Source: Pycnopodia helianthoides
Lineage: Eukaryota > Echinodermata > Asteroidea > Forcipulatida > Asteriidae
Direction of reading: 5' to 3'
DNA: 64,000 nt
Assembly: GCA_032158295.1 (NCBI GenBank)
Contig: CM063255.1
Coordinates: 6,415,501 to 6,479,500, forward strand
The notes beneath the pieces were generated by a model. The model was not told the DNA's origin. It was given only the letters and a program-made list of their open reading frames with translations, and searched no databases. Below are positions 1 through 14,200 of this stretch, piece by piece; position 1 is the stretch's first letter; the number at the start of each line of letters is the position of its first letter. A program made the translations under genes and the position numbers.

Positions 1-678
1 AACAAGACTGATTGGTTCCCAAAATGACTACTTTGCATGCACGCTTGTTTTCTGAGCGCTTGTATGGCGCTTGTAGGACGCTTAATAGTACGCGCGTGTG
101 AAAATGAAAGTATTTGAGGCGATTCCATTTCAATGAATCATGTTTTTATACTGTCACCCTAAACTGCAAAGATATAACAAGATCAAAGAAGAATGAGAGG
201 GAACCAGTTGCTCTTTGACTTCAGGGGCCGTATTCATGAAACTACTCAAGTCACAAAATAATAAGCACCCCACTCAAATACCCAAGTTAGACGAATCTCA
301 CTGACTAAGTGGTATTTACAAAGCGTTGCGCTAAAGCGTCCCGCTTAATTTCGCGTTTTAAATCCAAGTGTGGTCCGACCAGCAGACTTAAGCGGGGCAC
401 CAGGGTGTCATGGCCGCTTTTTTACGTGTCGCGCACTGCATAATTTTTTACGATAGAATTCTTTGTAGAGAGAAAGTATTTTGTGAAAGGAGTAATCCAT
501 TAGCAGAATTCACTGACGGTGAACTTCACTCACGTTATAGGTTTGATAGAAACGGTGTTTTATTTATTTCTGAGCGAATAAGAGAGGAAATCGACTCACC
601 GACTGAGCGAAGGGACGCGCGCGTATACTAAGTGAGGCCAACGCATAAAAAAACAAAGGAAACACAATTTATAATTTA

Positions 679-819
679 GGGAATAACAGTGCAATGAGCC
701 GGTTTTCACTGCGTGGTAATGACCGCGCTGATGGCTGGCCGCTGTTAATGGACAGCGGTCAGCCACCAACCAAGGTCATTACCACGCAGTGAAGACCGGC
801 TCATCGCACTGTTATTCCC
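679..819. repeat. Foldback element, about 140 bp hairpin
   Basis: Two arms of about 67 bp, beginning GGGAATAACAGTGCAATGAG and ending with its near-perfect complement, around a six-base loop (TAATGG). Only a few mismatches, so it is young. Size and shape fit a miniature foldback transposon. Confidence 0.8.
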
Positions 820-1875
820 ATTAATAAATGCCTTACAACGAAAAAACTGTAAAAATCGTCAGAATTTGTGGTTTTCTTTCGCCGTTATTTTTTAGCTGTT
901 CCGACCTACTGTAGGTATTATTTTCGTCTAGATTTTCAAAACGTTTTACAAACGTTTTTTTTTTTTTGGGGGGGGGTTGTTTCCACCAAAACGCCATAGG
1001 TTTAACACACGATTTTTGTTTAATTCGTAATCTTAAAAACAGTAGAAATGACAGACTTGAGTCCTATATTGAATCGAAGCTTAGTAAATAACTTAATCAC
1101 TAATAGTTATACTGTTTAATTTCTTAATCAATTAGCTGAGTTATAATGACATGAACATTTAATTAGGTAATCTTGTTCGCACCATATCTCCCAAAATTAA
1201 ACGTCCAATTTTCGAAATTTCTTCAGATGTTGACTCTCTGGGTATTGAAGTTGTGCACAATGACGTAATTTTATATGTCACGTCATCGTGACATCATTTA
1301 TAGCGTGTTTCGTATCCGTGTACAAAGTAATGAAGAACAGTGTAAACTCGTACTAAGTCCTGAGGCCGTGTGCGCCCGATGCTGTCGTATTTTGTGTACT
1401 GTTGACATGAGACTGCAACAATGGCGGGCTTTGAACAAGTCTATTCAATATATACAGTAATAATATAAGGTATCAAATCCCGACAAATGTTATGATGGTC
1501 TGATGGCACCGCGGTTTACCGCGTATATTACCAAGCTAAGGATCGCGGGTTCGAGACTTTGGGATCTCGACGATTTCAATATAATTAAGCATACATTTTA
1601 CATTTTGTTAAACAATGAGAAACTTGTACCTACATTAAAACGAACATTACCACACATATTCTTTTTCCTATTTTTGGCTCCTGAGAATTTCGTTTTCCCG
1701 GAAAATAAAACGAAAATTATTTGGTGGTATGTATGGTTAAACACTAAAGAGCACTTGCAAGAGTTGATTATAAGTTATAGCATGGTCTATTTCTACCTCC
1801 ATGATTATAATCTTGTATAGTTTGACAGTATTCTACAGTTGTTCTGATGAAAATTTCAGATTGTTTTAAATATTT

Positions 1876-2090
1876 CAATTTACCCTCTATATGGGGAGGG
1901 TCCCCGAAAAGGATTAGGTGAAGGCAAATAATTGGCGGTGGTGGGGGGGGGGGGGGGGACACGGGCAAACACAACATTACTGTAGAGGTGCCAGTTCATT
2001 GCAGTTGTCAAAATGTTGGTCTGTAAAAGACCCGACTGTACCTAAAGGTTCTTCTGAGAATAATTTCAGTTTTTTGCACTGCACTTTTTT
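1876..2090 (+). repeat. Dispersed repeat copy 1 (shared with 9406-9590)
   Basis: Shares CAATTTACCCTCTATATGGG, a poly-G run, GGGCAAACA..ATTACTGTAGAGG and GTACCTAAAGGTTCTTCT with the second copy in the same order. A poly-G of about 14 sits at 1942-1958. Confidence 0.7.
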
Positions 2091-2124
2091 CTATAAAGAA
2101 CTGCACATGACGACTCAACAGTTT

Positions 2125-3010
2125 TATATTTTAGCTTCCCTTTTTGGACCGGAAGGAAAGATTAAAGTGGGTCATGCTCTTGAATAATGTCAAATGTGTA
2201 CTTTGCTACCAGACAGCACAAAGATTATGACTTCATGTGTCATGATTTCTTACTGAAAGTTACATGTGATATCCAAAATTAATAATGTGTAAGTTTGCTG
2301 AAAAATCTAAAATATTTAAGTATAAATGTTTTGTATTTGAACATCCTGTTCAAACCGGAAGGCAATATCAATTAGGGTCATGGATGTAGGACACGTGTGA
2401 CATGGGTTATAAATTACTTCAAAAACTACAGAGATATAGCCAGTTTATCCCGCGTAGTTCAGGAAGTATGAAAAATCATAATCTAATGTAATTCAAAACC
2501 CCTTGCTAGAGGGCGCTCTTTCATACGATGACGTCATCAAACGTACATTCTGAAAGAGTACGTAATACTTATGATTCTACTTACAGAAAACCACATCGAA
2601 ATTCCGAACCACGTAAAGATTATGACTTTACGACATGTGGTTCAATATGTATGATTTTTATTAATTTAAGAGCTTCCTGTTTGAACCTGAAGTAAAGGTC
2701 AAAGTGGTGTCACATTTCAATTTTTTTTTTACATGTGCTGTAAGCTCCAGGAATGCAGAAAGATTATAGCTGTAAGACATGTGGTTCAGAAGATATCAAT
2801 AAAGTAAACTTTGAATTAATGTGCATTTGACACCTGATGACGTCACGATGACGAAAACCTGTTTTTCAGGTACAACATGGAATATAAGTTGTCCCCATGC
2901 ATTGCCTTAGAAGTAGAACGCAAACCCCCAAAATTCATCTTCGGAGAAGATTTAAAACACGTTGATAGAGGGCGCTGTAACAGGTGGTGACGTCCTAATT
3001 AAATCCATAC
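2125..3010. repeat. Diverged family with CCGGAAG..AAGGTCA blocks
   Basis: Recurrent blocks of the type TTTGAACCNGAAGTNAAGGTCA, each followed by GTGTAACAT-like and GATGACGTCA-like words. The same family occupies 22640-24230. Copies are diverged and overlapping, so boundaries are approximate. Confidence 0.5.
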
Positions 3011-3334
3011 ATTATAACACAAGAGAACACGTAAACAAAAAATTCACGATGCAAACAAAACACTGCGTATGACACATTTGTTATTGAGTTCCACTCATAT
3101 ACATGTAATCATTACGTACTCGCTTACAAAACAAACAAACAAACAAACAAATATTCTAATTTCGTTCAAGCTGGTTGATCTTTAACCACTCAAGATCAGA
3201 GATCAATTATTCAACATACACAGTCGCAGTCGCAATAATAAAAATCATACATATTGAACCACATGTCGTAAAGTCATAATCTTTACGTGGTTCGGAATTT
3301 CGATGTGGTTTTCTGTGAGTAGAATCATAAGTAA
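2562..3334. repeat. Inverted repeat, arms about 100 bp
   Basis: The left arm at 2562-2665 (includes CCACATCGAAATTCCGAACC) recurs as its reverse complement at 3234-3334 with almost no mismatch. The loop is about 570 bp. Confidence 0.75.
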
Positions 3335-4479
3335 GACTTTTAACCACTCAAGATTTCATTTGAAAAATTCACATAGAGTACAAATTATATACAATTAGGA
3401 CATCTACTCTAAAAACATTCAAACGTTAAGAGAAAGAAGGGGGTGGGTAAATTAAAAATATAAATAAATTTGATGGTGGCATTCCTACCGAATACTTCTA
3501 CAAATCTAGGATGGGATACTTTAAATATTTTCTACAATTTTAATGTATCCTGATGAATCAGATCATAGTAACACACACATGGTTGTCTGATTAATTGTTT
3601 CCTTTTCTGTGTATCTCTAATCATTGACCATTGTTATCCTTCAGCACATTCTTTACCTCACCCCTTGAAAATTGAAAAGACAAGACTTTTAAAGCCTGGC
3701 CGAGCTGACTGGTGACACGTAATTAGTAGATACAATGCAATGTATTGGTTTGGAATGTGTTTTTTTTCAATTATTGTACTTTTTTTCTCCCCTTTTTAGT
3801 ACTCTGGCAACAAAGGTTAAATTATGTCATGTTCAACATCATGGAGCTAAACTAATTACTGTTTATACTGTTCATATACTAGCTCCATGTTGAAATAATA
3901 ACCGTGAATCACGACGATGGTCGCACTCATTTAAATAAATACCTAACCTTCTCTGAAAAGTTCTCGGTTTTGATTTGATGAAGTTGATGATCTGTTATTT
4001 GTATAGTTGTTTATTGTTGTTCTTATTTTGTACTGGGCCTTATTTGTATCTGGCATTACCAATGTCAAGGACCAAGCAAGTCGTGACTCGTGTGAAGTGG
4101 GTAAACATTCCAACTATCTAAATTTACGTAAAGTGACCTAACTAGTTCAACATGCACATTTCATTGTATGCTTGGATTAGAATTGTTCATTTATTGAACA
4201 TTCTAATAATTATAGATAATTGACGTACATCATGGTCTATTACTATGAATACTAAATGATGAATTCAGTTCAGGTGAAGGCAAAAATACACGTATAAACT
4301 TCTTGCCTGCAACGTTGAGTAAGTTTGTGTTTTGTGTGGACTCTGTATACACATGCAATAACAAATTGCGTGGGTAGAGGGCCTAGCTAGCTCCCCTGAT
4401 GAAGAAAACAAAATACACCCTACACTTCAGCTGTTGCTTAGCGCCAGAAAAAACAACTAAACATAAAAGTGTTACATTG

Positions 4480-4790
4480 TGACCTTTGCATTAATTGCGA
4501 CGCCACAGCTTGGAATGTTGCCAACTAAGATTAGAAAACTATGGGAAGCCATAAATGTAAAGCAAAAACAGATAGACAAAGTTTGTAATAATGTTAAACA
4601 TACATTCAAAATACTGTTGAATTTGTTGGGGAAAAAAACAACCAATCATGGGATGTACTATTTTTAATTGAAAGATTGCAAAAATATTGAATTTGGTCAC
4701 ATCATTTTTCAATACGATTGAATTTTTTGGTAGCATTCGGCCGTCCATGCCAACCAACGAAGTTTTTTTGATATCAATAACGAAAATGTA
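4480..4790 (+). repeat. Dispersed repeat copy 1 (shared with 59440-59720)
   Basis: Blocks GAAAACTATGGGAAGCCATA, ACTGTTGAA.TTGTT, CAACCAATCA.GGG.TGTA and CATTCGGCCGTCCATGCCAA occur in the same order and orientation in both copies, around 80% similar by eye. Confidence 0.7.
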
Positions 4791-7459
4791 TATACTGCTG
4801 CTAGGGGTGCGGAGCCAGCAACTAAAGCAACGATTCGTCGACACCATTTTGCAAACACTGACTGATAGAGAGCACTGCATGAAAGATAAACTGCTGCTGT
4901 GGTGAGTTATTTCGTCAAAAAAGGTGAGAATAATTTAGACAACTTGAAAAAGCAATGTGATTGAAGTAATTCTACCACTGATCAAAAAGTTACACGTTGA
5001 CTTGATGAAAACATTACAAATGTGACCTACATAACATTCTAGAGTAGTACACTCTCAAACTTAGCCTTTTAGTAAACTGCTCGAGTGAAAAATAATTAAA
5101 ACCCTCCCTTGCGGAAGGGAAATCTTCATAACCTGTGTAAATTAAGCTATTTCCATAAGTTCCTTTCAGGCCCAACACCTTTCAAAAGGGTCTATGTGTG
5201 ATTTTAGCACCCAATTTGTTTTATTTTTTATGTCAGGGTCATCTATTTGCTAATTACATAGAGTTGACCCATTTTGCACTTTCCTGCACTACTGACTGCA
5301 ACCCCTCCCACAAACACACTAAATAGACGGACAACTTTGGATTTTTCTGAAACCATGGGCGGAAGTGAAGGCGCGTCAACACTTTGTGGACACGTTTAAG
5401 CATAGTCCTAAGCCAGCAATCCCACAGTACTTTTTCTTAATTTTCAGGAGATATTGACCCGGTGATGGATTGTAAATTAAATAATGAATTTCAGAAAAAA
5501 TCCCGAAAACAAAAATAAATCACGGAAATAAGTAATTGCAAAGCAAATAAATTGCAATTCATTTCAAAGCAAATACATTACATTGTATTTAAAAACAAGA
5601 TTTGTTCGCGTAGGCCCCACAGAAGGTAAATTCATTATATCGCCACTTGTCAACAACTGATGAGGACAAAGTTTTTCCTGCTGATTGTGACTCGACCAAT
5701 TAAATAGTAAGCTAAAGGAAACCCGTAAGGAAAATGTAAACTGAATACTAGTTACATACAGGCCTAGGCTACAGGTCTGTCACTTTCTAAGCTTTCGTGT
5801 CGTTTTCAATTTGTGTAAAGAAAACCACATTTTCAACTTAAAATTCAAGACAACAATTCATGAACACGGGCCGTTTACAAATGTTGGGCGTTAAGGTGTT
5901 GTTTCTACAACTTAATTTTCGGGAAATAATCCACTGGACAGAACTATAACACATAATTGTCCACACTTCGGCCCGCCTTCGGCACGTCTTGCGAAGCTAA
6001 CATCGACTGTTCACCCTCAAACCATGTTATATTTGCATACTACTTTTATTATTTTGGAGAAAGTTCAGAAAAAGAGGATAAACAGCCAACAAGTGACGTG
6101 AGAAAAGGGTATCTGGTGATTGATTAAACATTGTTTTTAAGACTGTTGGTGAATTTTTCACAAATGTTCTGTTATCATCTCCCCACTCGCCCATTGATTT
6201 AAACGTTGTTTCGATTTCGTTTTCACGGATTTTTCCCATGGCTTGGGGCATAATCAGGTGCTGTCCAAATTACGGCATCCAGATGTTGATATCAATAGAT
6301 GCTGATGGTCAATGGGTATGTGTGTGGTTCAAGACCTTCGCACTTTGTCTAGATATAGCGCATTGTGTCAACGGCAGTTATTGAGTGAAGGCGCGCAATG
6401 TCTCAAGGAATGTCTTGAACTATGAAGAATGCTTAGTACGAAGTACGTTCGGGATGGTTCGTGTTACCATAGAGTGCTAGAAAAAGTCTTCTAGTCTGAA
6501 GGGTTTTTAATCAATCTGCCCAGAACTAACACAAATGTAACTTCGATATGACAGCTTTCTATTTGTAATATTCAACTGCATTTTTTTTGGCGAAATTTTA
6601 CTAAAGAAAACTTACAAATTGTAATCAAACAATTAAAAAGCACAATATTTTCGAATAATGTGTTGATGTATGTAGAGTATTGTCTGCTGCATTTTGACGT
6701 TTGAATTTGTTCATTTCCTCCAACCAATTCTACACTAAGCACGAAAAACCACCTTCGGTTTTTTCGGGTACTTCCCGAAGATTAACGAAGATTTCCAACC
6801 ACGACTTGATTGACAGATCACGCTCGAGTTCGAATGGGAGCTTTGCGCATAACAGCAGCATACATCAATAGGGATTGTTCTTTATTTTCAACGATATCTA
6901 CAAAACTCCTTTTTCGAAAACTTGCAACGTACAAGTAAGAAGAAATAAGACTCAAGTATGCTTGCTGTAAAATTTCGGGGTTGTGGAAAGAAAAGTGAGC
7001 AAAAGTTTAGTATGTTTTGTTCCCTTTTTTTTGGGGGGGGGGGGCAGTGTGTGTGTGTTTTGGTGCAGGGAAATGTGTGTACACACGAAATGTCAGTTTT
7101 GTGTGTACTTTTAGACCGTAGGCCGTCCAGTCGTATCGTACAATGTGTTCTCTTCGACGGGGTTTACCCATTATAACCACACTAAAACTATTGCTTGTTC
7201 CCACGCTCAAATACTGCTCAATTTGAAGATTGTGCTTCTCATTTTATGGTTTTAGCCTGGCACGCCACACCCTCGGTACCATGGGTAGCGCGCCGTATCG
7301 ATACCTCTCGTCATTAACCCCTGAAAGGGAAATACTGACAAACAATGCTGATTGGCTTACCATCAGGTACTGATTGTAAATAAAAAATATTATATATATT
7401 GAAATTATTTCAAATGATGTCATTTGTGTTTAGACTTTTAACGTGTGAATGCCGGTGCC

Positions 7460-7490
<31 letters not shown>

Positions 7491-8262
7491 TTTAGTTCCC
7501 GAATCAAATATATTGTTCATCCTCAATGAACAATATAAAATAAGCGAAACAAATTTAAAACTGCAGCACATTCTTTAGACAACATAGCGTGTACTTAGCA
7601 TGCCACCGGGTACTTCTTACTTAATGTTGCCCTCGTACAAATTTGCGCGCGTGTCTCCTTTGCGGTCCCGTCGCGTTTGTGTACACAGCATTCCCTGTGC
7701 GCCCTCTTACTCTATGGAATTGATGCGTCGTTTGATTGCGCGCTCTTTCAGGGGTTACGATCATAGGCCCTTTTCGAATCCACGGCTTCGGCTCCGGATT
7801 CGGCTTCAGGCCATAGAGTTCTATATAACTCTATGCTTCAGGCCCAGTTTTCTTGTCTGAAGCCCTGACCGCAAAGCATGCGTAAGTTAAAATAATTGAG
7901 GGAACCTAGCTAGCCTGAGCCGATTTTGGAGCCGAAGCCGTGAATTCGAATATATATATAAGAATTATATATAAGAACTAGAGGGCGCACTAGCCAAGTT
8001 ACGTGACTCGTCGCGCGGGTGGTGCGGCCATGTTTTAAGTACCACTACTATTACTTTACTGTACGCAAAACAACATGAACACCGAGCGCGTGATGCGTGC
8101 ATTTTCCATACGATCAAGGCATTCTGGGAAAATAAAAAAACATGGCGCGGTAAGATCGCAAAACTATGCAAAAACGGACTAATCAGAACGCTCTATTGTG
8201 CCCTTATAGTTAGCGTGTGGTAAGAAAAAAATCGCTCCCAGCATGGGCGCCCAATCTGAAGA

Positions 8263-8550
8263 TTAAAGGAACATTACAGAATTGGTTTTTGCTAACAAAA
8301 CAGTTGCTGGCAGTGTAAGCACTTTATCTAATCCACCATATAAATAAACTGACAAACCTGTAGAAGATTGAGATCGATCGGCCATCTGGCTCACGAGAAA
8401 ATAGTGAAAAACCGATTACACATTTGCATGAAATCATATAGATTCAACAAATAAATAAAACGCTCACTGAGTGATAAACTCCAATCAGAAAATTTGTTTA
8501 TTCATTTCTCTACAAGTTTTTTCTTACCAATTCTGTAATGTTCCTTTAAA
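8263..8550. mobile_element. MITE-like element, TTAAAGGAACATTACAGAATTGGT termini
   Basis: Terminal inverted repeats of about 25 bp (AAAGGAACATTACAGAATTG) bound 288 bp without coding capacity. The second copy at 43509-43903 is in opposite orientation and longer, so this one carries an internal deletion. Confidence 0.8.
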
Positions 8551-9405
8551 ATGACACGTATGTAACGAGGACGTACATTTTTTTTTTTTTTTTTTTTTTG
8601 GTTATAGTTATAATAAAATAAATAGATTGGCCTAATACTGTCTAGAAACAAAATTGTTCGCAATCTCCAGATTGTGCAAATCCATCAAATGTGCTCAACT
8701 TAAACACAGCTCCTATAGGGTGCACCCAAACCACTAAATAAACCCTCATAGCATACAGTGCAAAATGATAAATATTAGAAGATACACGAAAAATACTTAG
8801 AAGTCTCACAGCTTTTTACAGTAAAGGGCAATTATTAAATGAGTCTTAAACTGTTATTCTGCTCAATTTGATTTGGGGAGTCCCTGGGCCCGTCAAGTTA
8901 TTCTCTGCTCCAAATGAAAACACCCCTACACAGGTGTAACATTTAAAAACGTCCGAGCATCAATCTTGAACAATTTCCCTACACCCCTAAGCAAATAGGA
9001 CTATTTATTTTAGGGCCTATGTCATCTAAAATACCTCAAGTTGGAAATCAACAACACGCAGGTCACAATTGGGCTTTTTGTTTATTACACTGAAACACCT
9101 TTTTCTGGGGGGGGGGGCGGCTCTCAAATCTGTCTAATATAGAATATTTTGAGGACCTACAATTAAATTAATGAGACCGACGCTCTGTTTACTCCCTATT
9201 TAGTGGGGTTCACCCTTTATAGGATGTCATTTTCACATTTTGACTGGAGACTACTTTCAGGACTTTAGGAATGTTGTCAGGGTCATATTTTGTCAGGAAA
9301 ATTTGAATGCTTTTAATTCGTTGAGAAATGGCGGGCCTAAACAAAAGTACACAAAAGTTATTTCTTTATTTAATAGTTTTCCTATTTCGTATTTTTTTTT
9401 TTCTT

Positions 9406-9590
9406 CAATTTACCCTCTATATGGGAGGGTCCCTGGTGATAACAAAGGATGGGGGGGGGGGGCAATGGGCAAACAAACAATTACTGTAGAGGGGTCTGTT
9501 CATTGCAGTGGTCAAATCGTTGGTCTGTCTGTATTAAAAAGACCCCACTGTACCTAAAGGTTCTTCTTAAAACAATTTAAGTTTTTTGGC
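9406..9590 (+). repeat. Dispersed repeat copy 2
   Basis: Same order of blocks as 1876-2090, including the internal poly-G run at 9451-9461. Confidence 0.7.
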
Positions 9591-10700
9591 CTGCATTTTT
9601 ACCCCGGGGGTTGGTACTTTGAGTTTGGGGAGGGGCGGGGCATGTGAAGCTTGCATGATGACTTGGTGAAAGGGAGCAAGTTGCATACGATTTCAAGGTT
9701 CATCGAGGGTCTAGTTAGCCACATAATGTACTACTAGCTCGAATAACCAATATTCCAGCTACCACCCTTTCCCCTATACATGCCAACAAATTCTGCCCCC
9801 CCCCCCAAAAAAAAAAAACTGAAGATCAGACAGCTCCAGAGGAAAAAGTAATGTTGACATAATTGCGTAATCTCTTGAACACAGAGTTGGAGGCTTTCGG
9901 CGGAGATGGGAGAAGTTTCCCAAAAATAATTGAGCCGACCTAGAAACAAGTCATTGCTCTTTGACAAATTTGGTGACCTACGGCAGTACGAGTTATGGCT
10001 AGAGGGCCAGAACTGATAACGGGGCTAAAGTATGATTAGCGTTTGGGCTAGTTTTAGGGTTAGGGCTAGGGCTAAAATTTGGGTCAGGGTTAAGAAGAGA
10101 AGGGTCCTGTAGTGTACTTTTCTTCATGTTGCCTGTCTAGGTTTAATGATACTTGAAAATAACAACATACAACTTAAGAATAAGGCAACGAATTTGACAT
10201 GCCTAAAATCCAAATTGAACACAGTTATTGCAAACCCCACCTGCCATAATTGACAATTCAACAAAATAGTATACTCGAAAAAAATTAGTTACACTGTCAC
10301 TCAGCAGGTGGTTATCATGCAAACTAGTAATACTCTACTTGCACTATAGCATGTACTGTACATAAATAAATAAATACATCATGTATGTTTATCGCTTGAA
10401 GTTTGAAACAATGTATTTTCATAATTTGTTATAGATTATTCTAATTTTCAGGATAGAAACGCTTGTGCAAATTTTGTAAAAATTTCAAAGGACATTTAAA
10501 AAATTGTGAATGAAAGAAGAAACATAATTTGAGCGGTACAAAGTGTTTTTCACACAAAATAGTGTTCCCCCAAACTACCCAAAACAACACAATCCATGCA
10601 GACTGGGGTGCAACCCACCATTTTGTAACATTAAACATTCAATTTTCCTTGTCAATAAATTGTTTTGCCCAGTAAACAAATTGAAATTAAATTATCACCG

Positions 10701-10741
<41 letters not shown>

Positions 10742-11232
10742 CTATCACACTGATTGTCATATATTTTAAACAATGACTCGTTTAAATCAAGTATACAAAA
10801 CAACATAGTCCAATTTCCTTTTACATGTTTATTGGGGACAAATCTATAGATGAATCTTTACTAACCCCACCCCGCCATCCACAACCACCAATGTAATAAA
10901 AGTATAGTGCAATCACAAAAGAAACCACAATCAGCAAACCCACTTTTTCTCTCAAAATTTGTTAACACAGTTTTGTTTACAATCACTAGACTTATATAGC
11001 CCAGGTTCTTCAAATATCGTTCCCGACATTCATTTTTTAAATTTTTTTTATGTGAACAAAATTTGAGCTGTTGCCAACACTCACTATGTAATGTATAAGA
11101 CGCACCCTTCCACCCGTCCGGCCACGTCAATTCAACTGAGTCATTCAAACCATGTAGTCATTTTTTTGTCTTCGGTTCATTGTTTCCTTTTTTTGTTTGA
11201 ATAAAAAAAGGTGTTTTCGTAACTTCGGTGTC

Positions 11233-11253
11233 ATGGGCAACGGTGCAGCGAGG
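11233..11253 (+). CDS. Candidate first coding exon, MGNGAAR
   Basis: ATG followed by six codons and a perfect GTAAGT donor at 11254, phase 0. Gly at position 2 with a small residue at 5 and 6 resembles an N-myristoylation signal, although the preferred Ser/Thr at position 6 is Ala. There is no sequence support for the start other than the donor and the matching phase downstream, so a different or additional 5' exon is possible. Confidence 0.5.
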
Positions 11254-14200
11254 GTAAGTTTAGGCAAAAAAATGACGGTCTCAATCATTTTCCAAAGAAA
11301 AAATTACACAACTCTATGGTAAAAGTTTTTAGTGAAGAAAACATAATTTTCTGTTGGAGTTTTTTTTTAAGATGTTTGCTGATTACCATGATTACCATTG
11401 TGAAGTTTTCAGCCTGGAATTTTGATCAATTATCGTGTGATGTAAAATAAGGATTGATTTGTGATTAATATTATACAATTATATGCTCTTAATTAAGTAA
11501 CCCAGCAACAAAAGCTCACAAAATAAAGATCCAAAGATGCATTGTTTGGATTTATTTACTTTAACAATGTGTCCCTGCGTGTGGTCTGTGTAATCTTAAA
11601 TTTTAAAAATGCATGAAAAAACCTGAAATTTCAACGCACTCTTTATGCTAAACCGTCGTAAGCCTAATGTTGCAAATCTTCTATTGACAGAGAAGAGAAT
11701 CGAGCATAGTACAGCATATGGCAAATATGGTAAGTTTTGAAGTTAAGACTACAGATGGATTACGGATGCTTTTTATAAAAATAGTCTGTGGATTTGTTTA
11801 AAAGAGTTCGAGAAGTTCAATTGATCAAACCGGAACTTTAAGCATGAAAAGTCAAAAAACTGCAAATAGTCGAGCAACGATTATTAAATAAAATAGCACA
11901 GCATAGTATTGACAATTACAACAATCTCTAAACTGAAAAGCAACTTGGAAACTCGTTTGCTTATGACGGTTCCCACTATTGGAAGAAACCCCCCCAGAAG
12001 TCCATCAGTCTGACTCAGTGACGAAATTCAAGAAACTGTTGAAGCCAGAACTGTTAAGAGCTCATTCATTTTGTTTATTATTGATTCGTCTTTTGTCCAG
12101 TACCTTGATCTATTTTTGTATTGTTTGGATTGATTTAATTTTAACAATGTATCCCTACGTGTGGTCTTTGTAACCTTAATTTTTTTTTAAATTGCATGGA
12201 AAAAAACCATGAAAATTTTAACGCACTCTTTAAGCTAAACCGTCGTAAGCCTAATGTTGCAGATCTTCAATTGACAGGGCGCTCAGATGCAAGCCGAACG
12301 AGACGCACAAGAGGCCAGGAAACGGCAGTTGGTAAGTTTTGAAGTTCAGAATACAGATGTATTATGGATGCTTTTATAATAATAGTCTCTTCTCTGTGGA
12401 TGTGTTTAAAAAAGAGTTCGAGTAGTTCAAATATTCAAAACGGAACTTTAAGCGTGAAAAGTCAACAAACTGATATTAGATGTGATAGTCTTAACTACAA
12501 TCAAAACTCATTCTTGATCACCATCACTGTATTTAGGAAACAGTATTTCGAGCAACGATTATTAAATAAAATAGCACAGCATAGTATTGACATTAACAAC
12601 AATCTCTAAACTGAAAAGCAACTTGGAAACTCCTTTCGTCAAAGAGAAACCGGCTTTTGCTGGACCCTCTTGGCTAAATGCTGCAGGCTTTGCCTAGTCG
12701 TAGTTTTCCTCTTGGTTTTGTTAGCATTCCCATTGTTGTTGTTTTTCCTGTCAATCTCTGAGCGCTTTGCAACCTTAGGAAAAGGCGCTATATAAATGGT
12801 TTTATTATTATTTATTATTATTATTACCCCGTTCACACAGCCCTACGACCTTACGAAGACCATGCCGATCACCCCGATCTGAAAAAGTTATCAAATCGGG
12901 GCACTATCGCCGTCAAAATCCATCAATTTTGCAAAATATAGACTACATCACTACTGTACTGCGATGCTTCTACGTCAAAAGCGTTGCTGACTCGATACCA
13001 CTACGATTACACATAGACCCATGCCGACCCAGCAGTCGTTTCTACTTCGTTGCCGCTACGACGTACAGGACCATACTACGTTGTTACACAAACCTAGAAG
13101 ACTGTAGGACGATATCGCTACGCTAGTGCTGACCATAATACGTTTCTAGTACGATTTGTGGCGATGTCTATATAAATCGAAGGTGTTCAAGCATTTCTTC
13201 ACATTTTCCCCAACTTCAAAGATGAACGGACCTGAAGCATAAAAGCGTAATTAAAACGGCTCAAAATAAACTGCGCCAATAAAGTATCTAAACACAATAC
13301 AAATGGTCAGATATATAGGAACCTCAAAAAGTATGCAAAACATTAATATTAATTAATCCGATGCACAGTTATCTTCTGCGCATTTTGATACATCTTTTGT
13401 TGCGCTACGATGTTGTTGGGCGGATTAATGGGTACTTGAGTGGCTTAAGGTCGAATTTCAAAAGTTGCAAAAGCCCCTATTCAAGCAAGACGTATCCTTG
13501 CCGGTCAGGACAGTGATGGAGGACACACTAAGTATTGAGGACCATCTTCAGGATATCAGCAGTTACAGTTTATAAGATAAAAGCAGAGAGTACATTTGAG
13601 CAGTGAAGTTGGAAGTCGGAGGAGCTACTGCAATAAATTTAATGGTTAAGTAAACAGAACAAATTTGTGTTTTTTGTCTTGATTTTGTCTTTGTGTGATG
13701 CTTGTGCGAGTTCCCTTCTGGAATTGGGGTGAGTAGGGGCTATTGCAACATTTGAAATTCGACCTTAAGCCACTCAAGTGCCCGTAAATCCGCCAAACAA
13801 CATCGCAGCGCAACAAAAGAGGTGTCAAAATGCGCAGAAGATAACTGTGAATCGAATTATTTAATTATTTGTTTGCATACTTTTTGAGGTTCCGATAAAT
13901 CTGACCATTTGTAAGTGTTTAGATACTTTATTTTCGCAGTTTAGTTGCCGACGGTGTTGTGTTTTTATTACGACCACAGGGATCTCACCATGCTGCTACC
14001 ACGCTGCTTGTACGATAATGGCGTTCCCACTACGTTCTTAGTAGTGTTCTCAGGTTTTGAACGTACGTCGGTCGGTTGACTACGTTAGAGCCAATGAACA
14101 GCTCTCCTTGGTTAGCTCCACCCAAAATTTCCAAGCACGACGGTCGTTGAATACGTTGCCTTTATTGTGAGTCATTAGTAGGGTGAATATTCATGCCTCA

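Larger units (their letters stand above)
1..11232. other. Gene-free repeat-rich stretch
   Basis: I find no splice-bounded coding exon. Open frames here are short, lack family resemblance or fall in repeats. The stretch holds several repeats listed separately, T and G homopolymer runs (for example 957-977, 7468-7493, 8579-8600) and unique AT-rich DNA. Confidence 0.6.
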
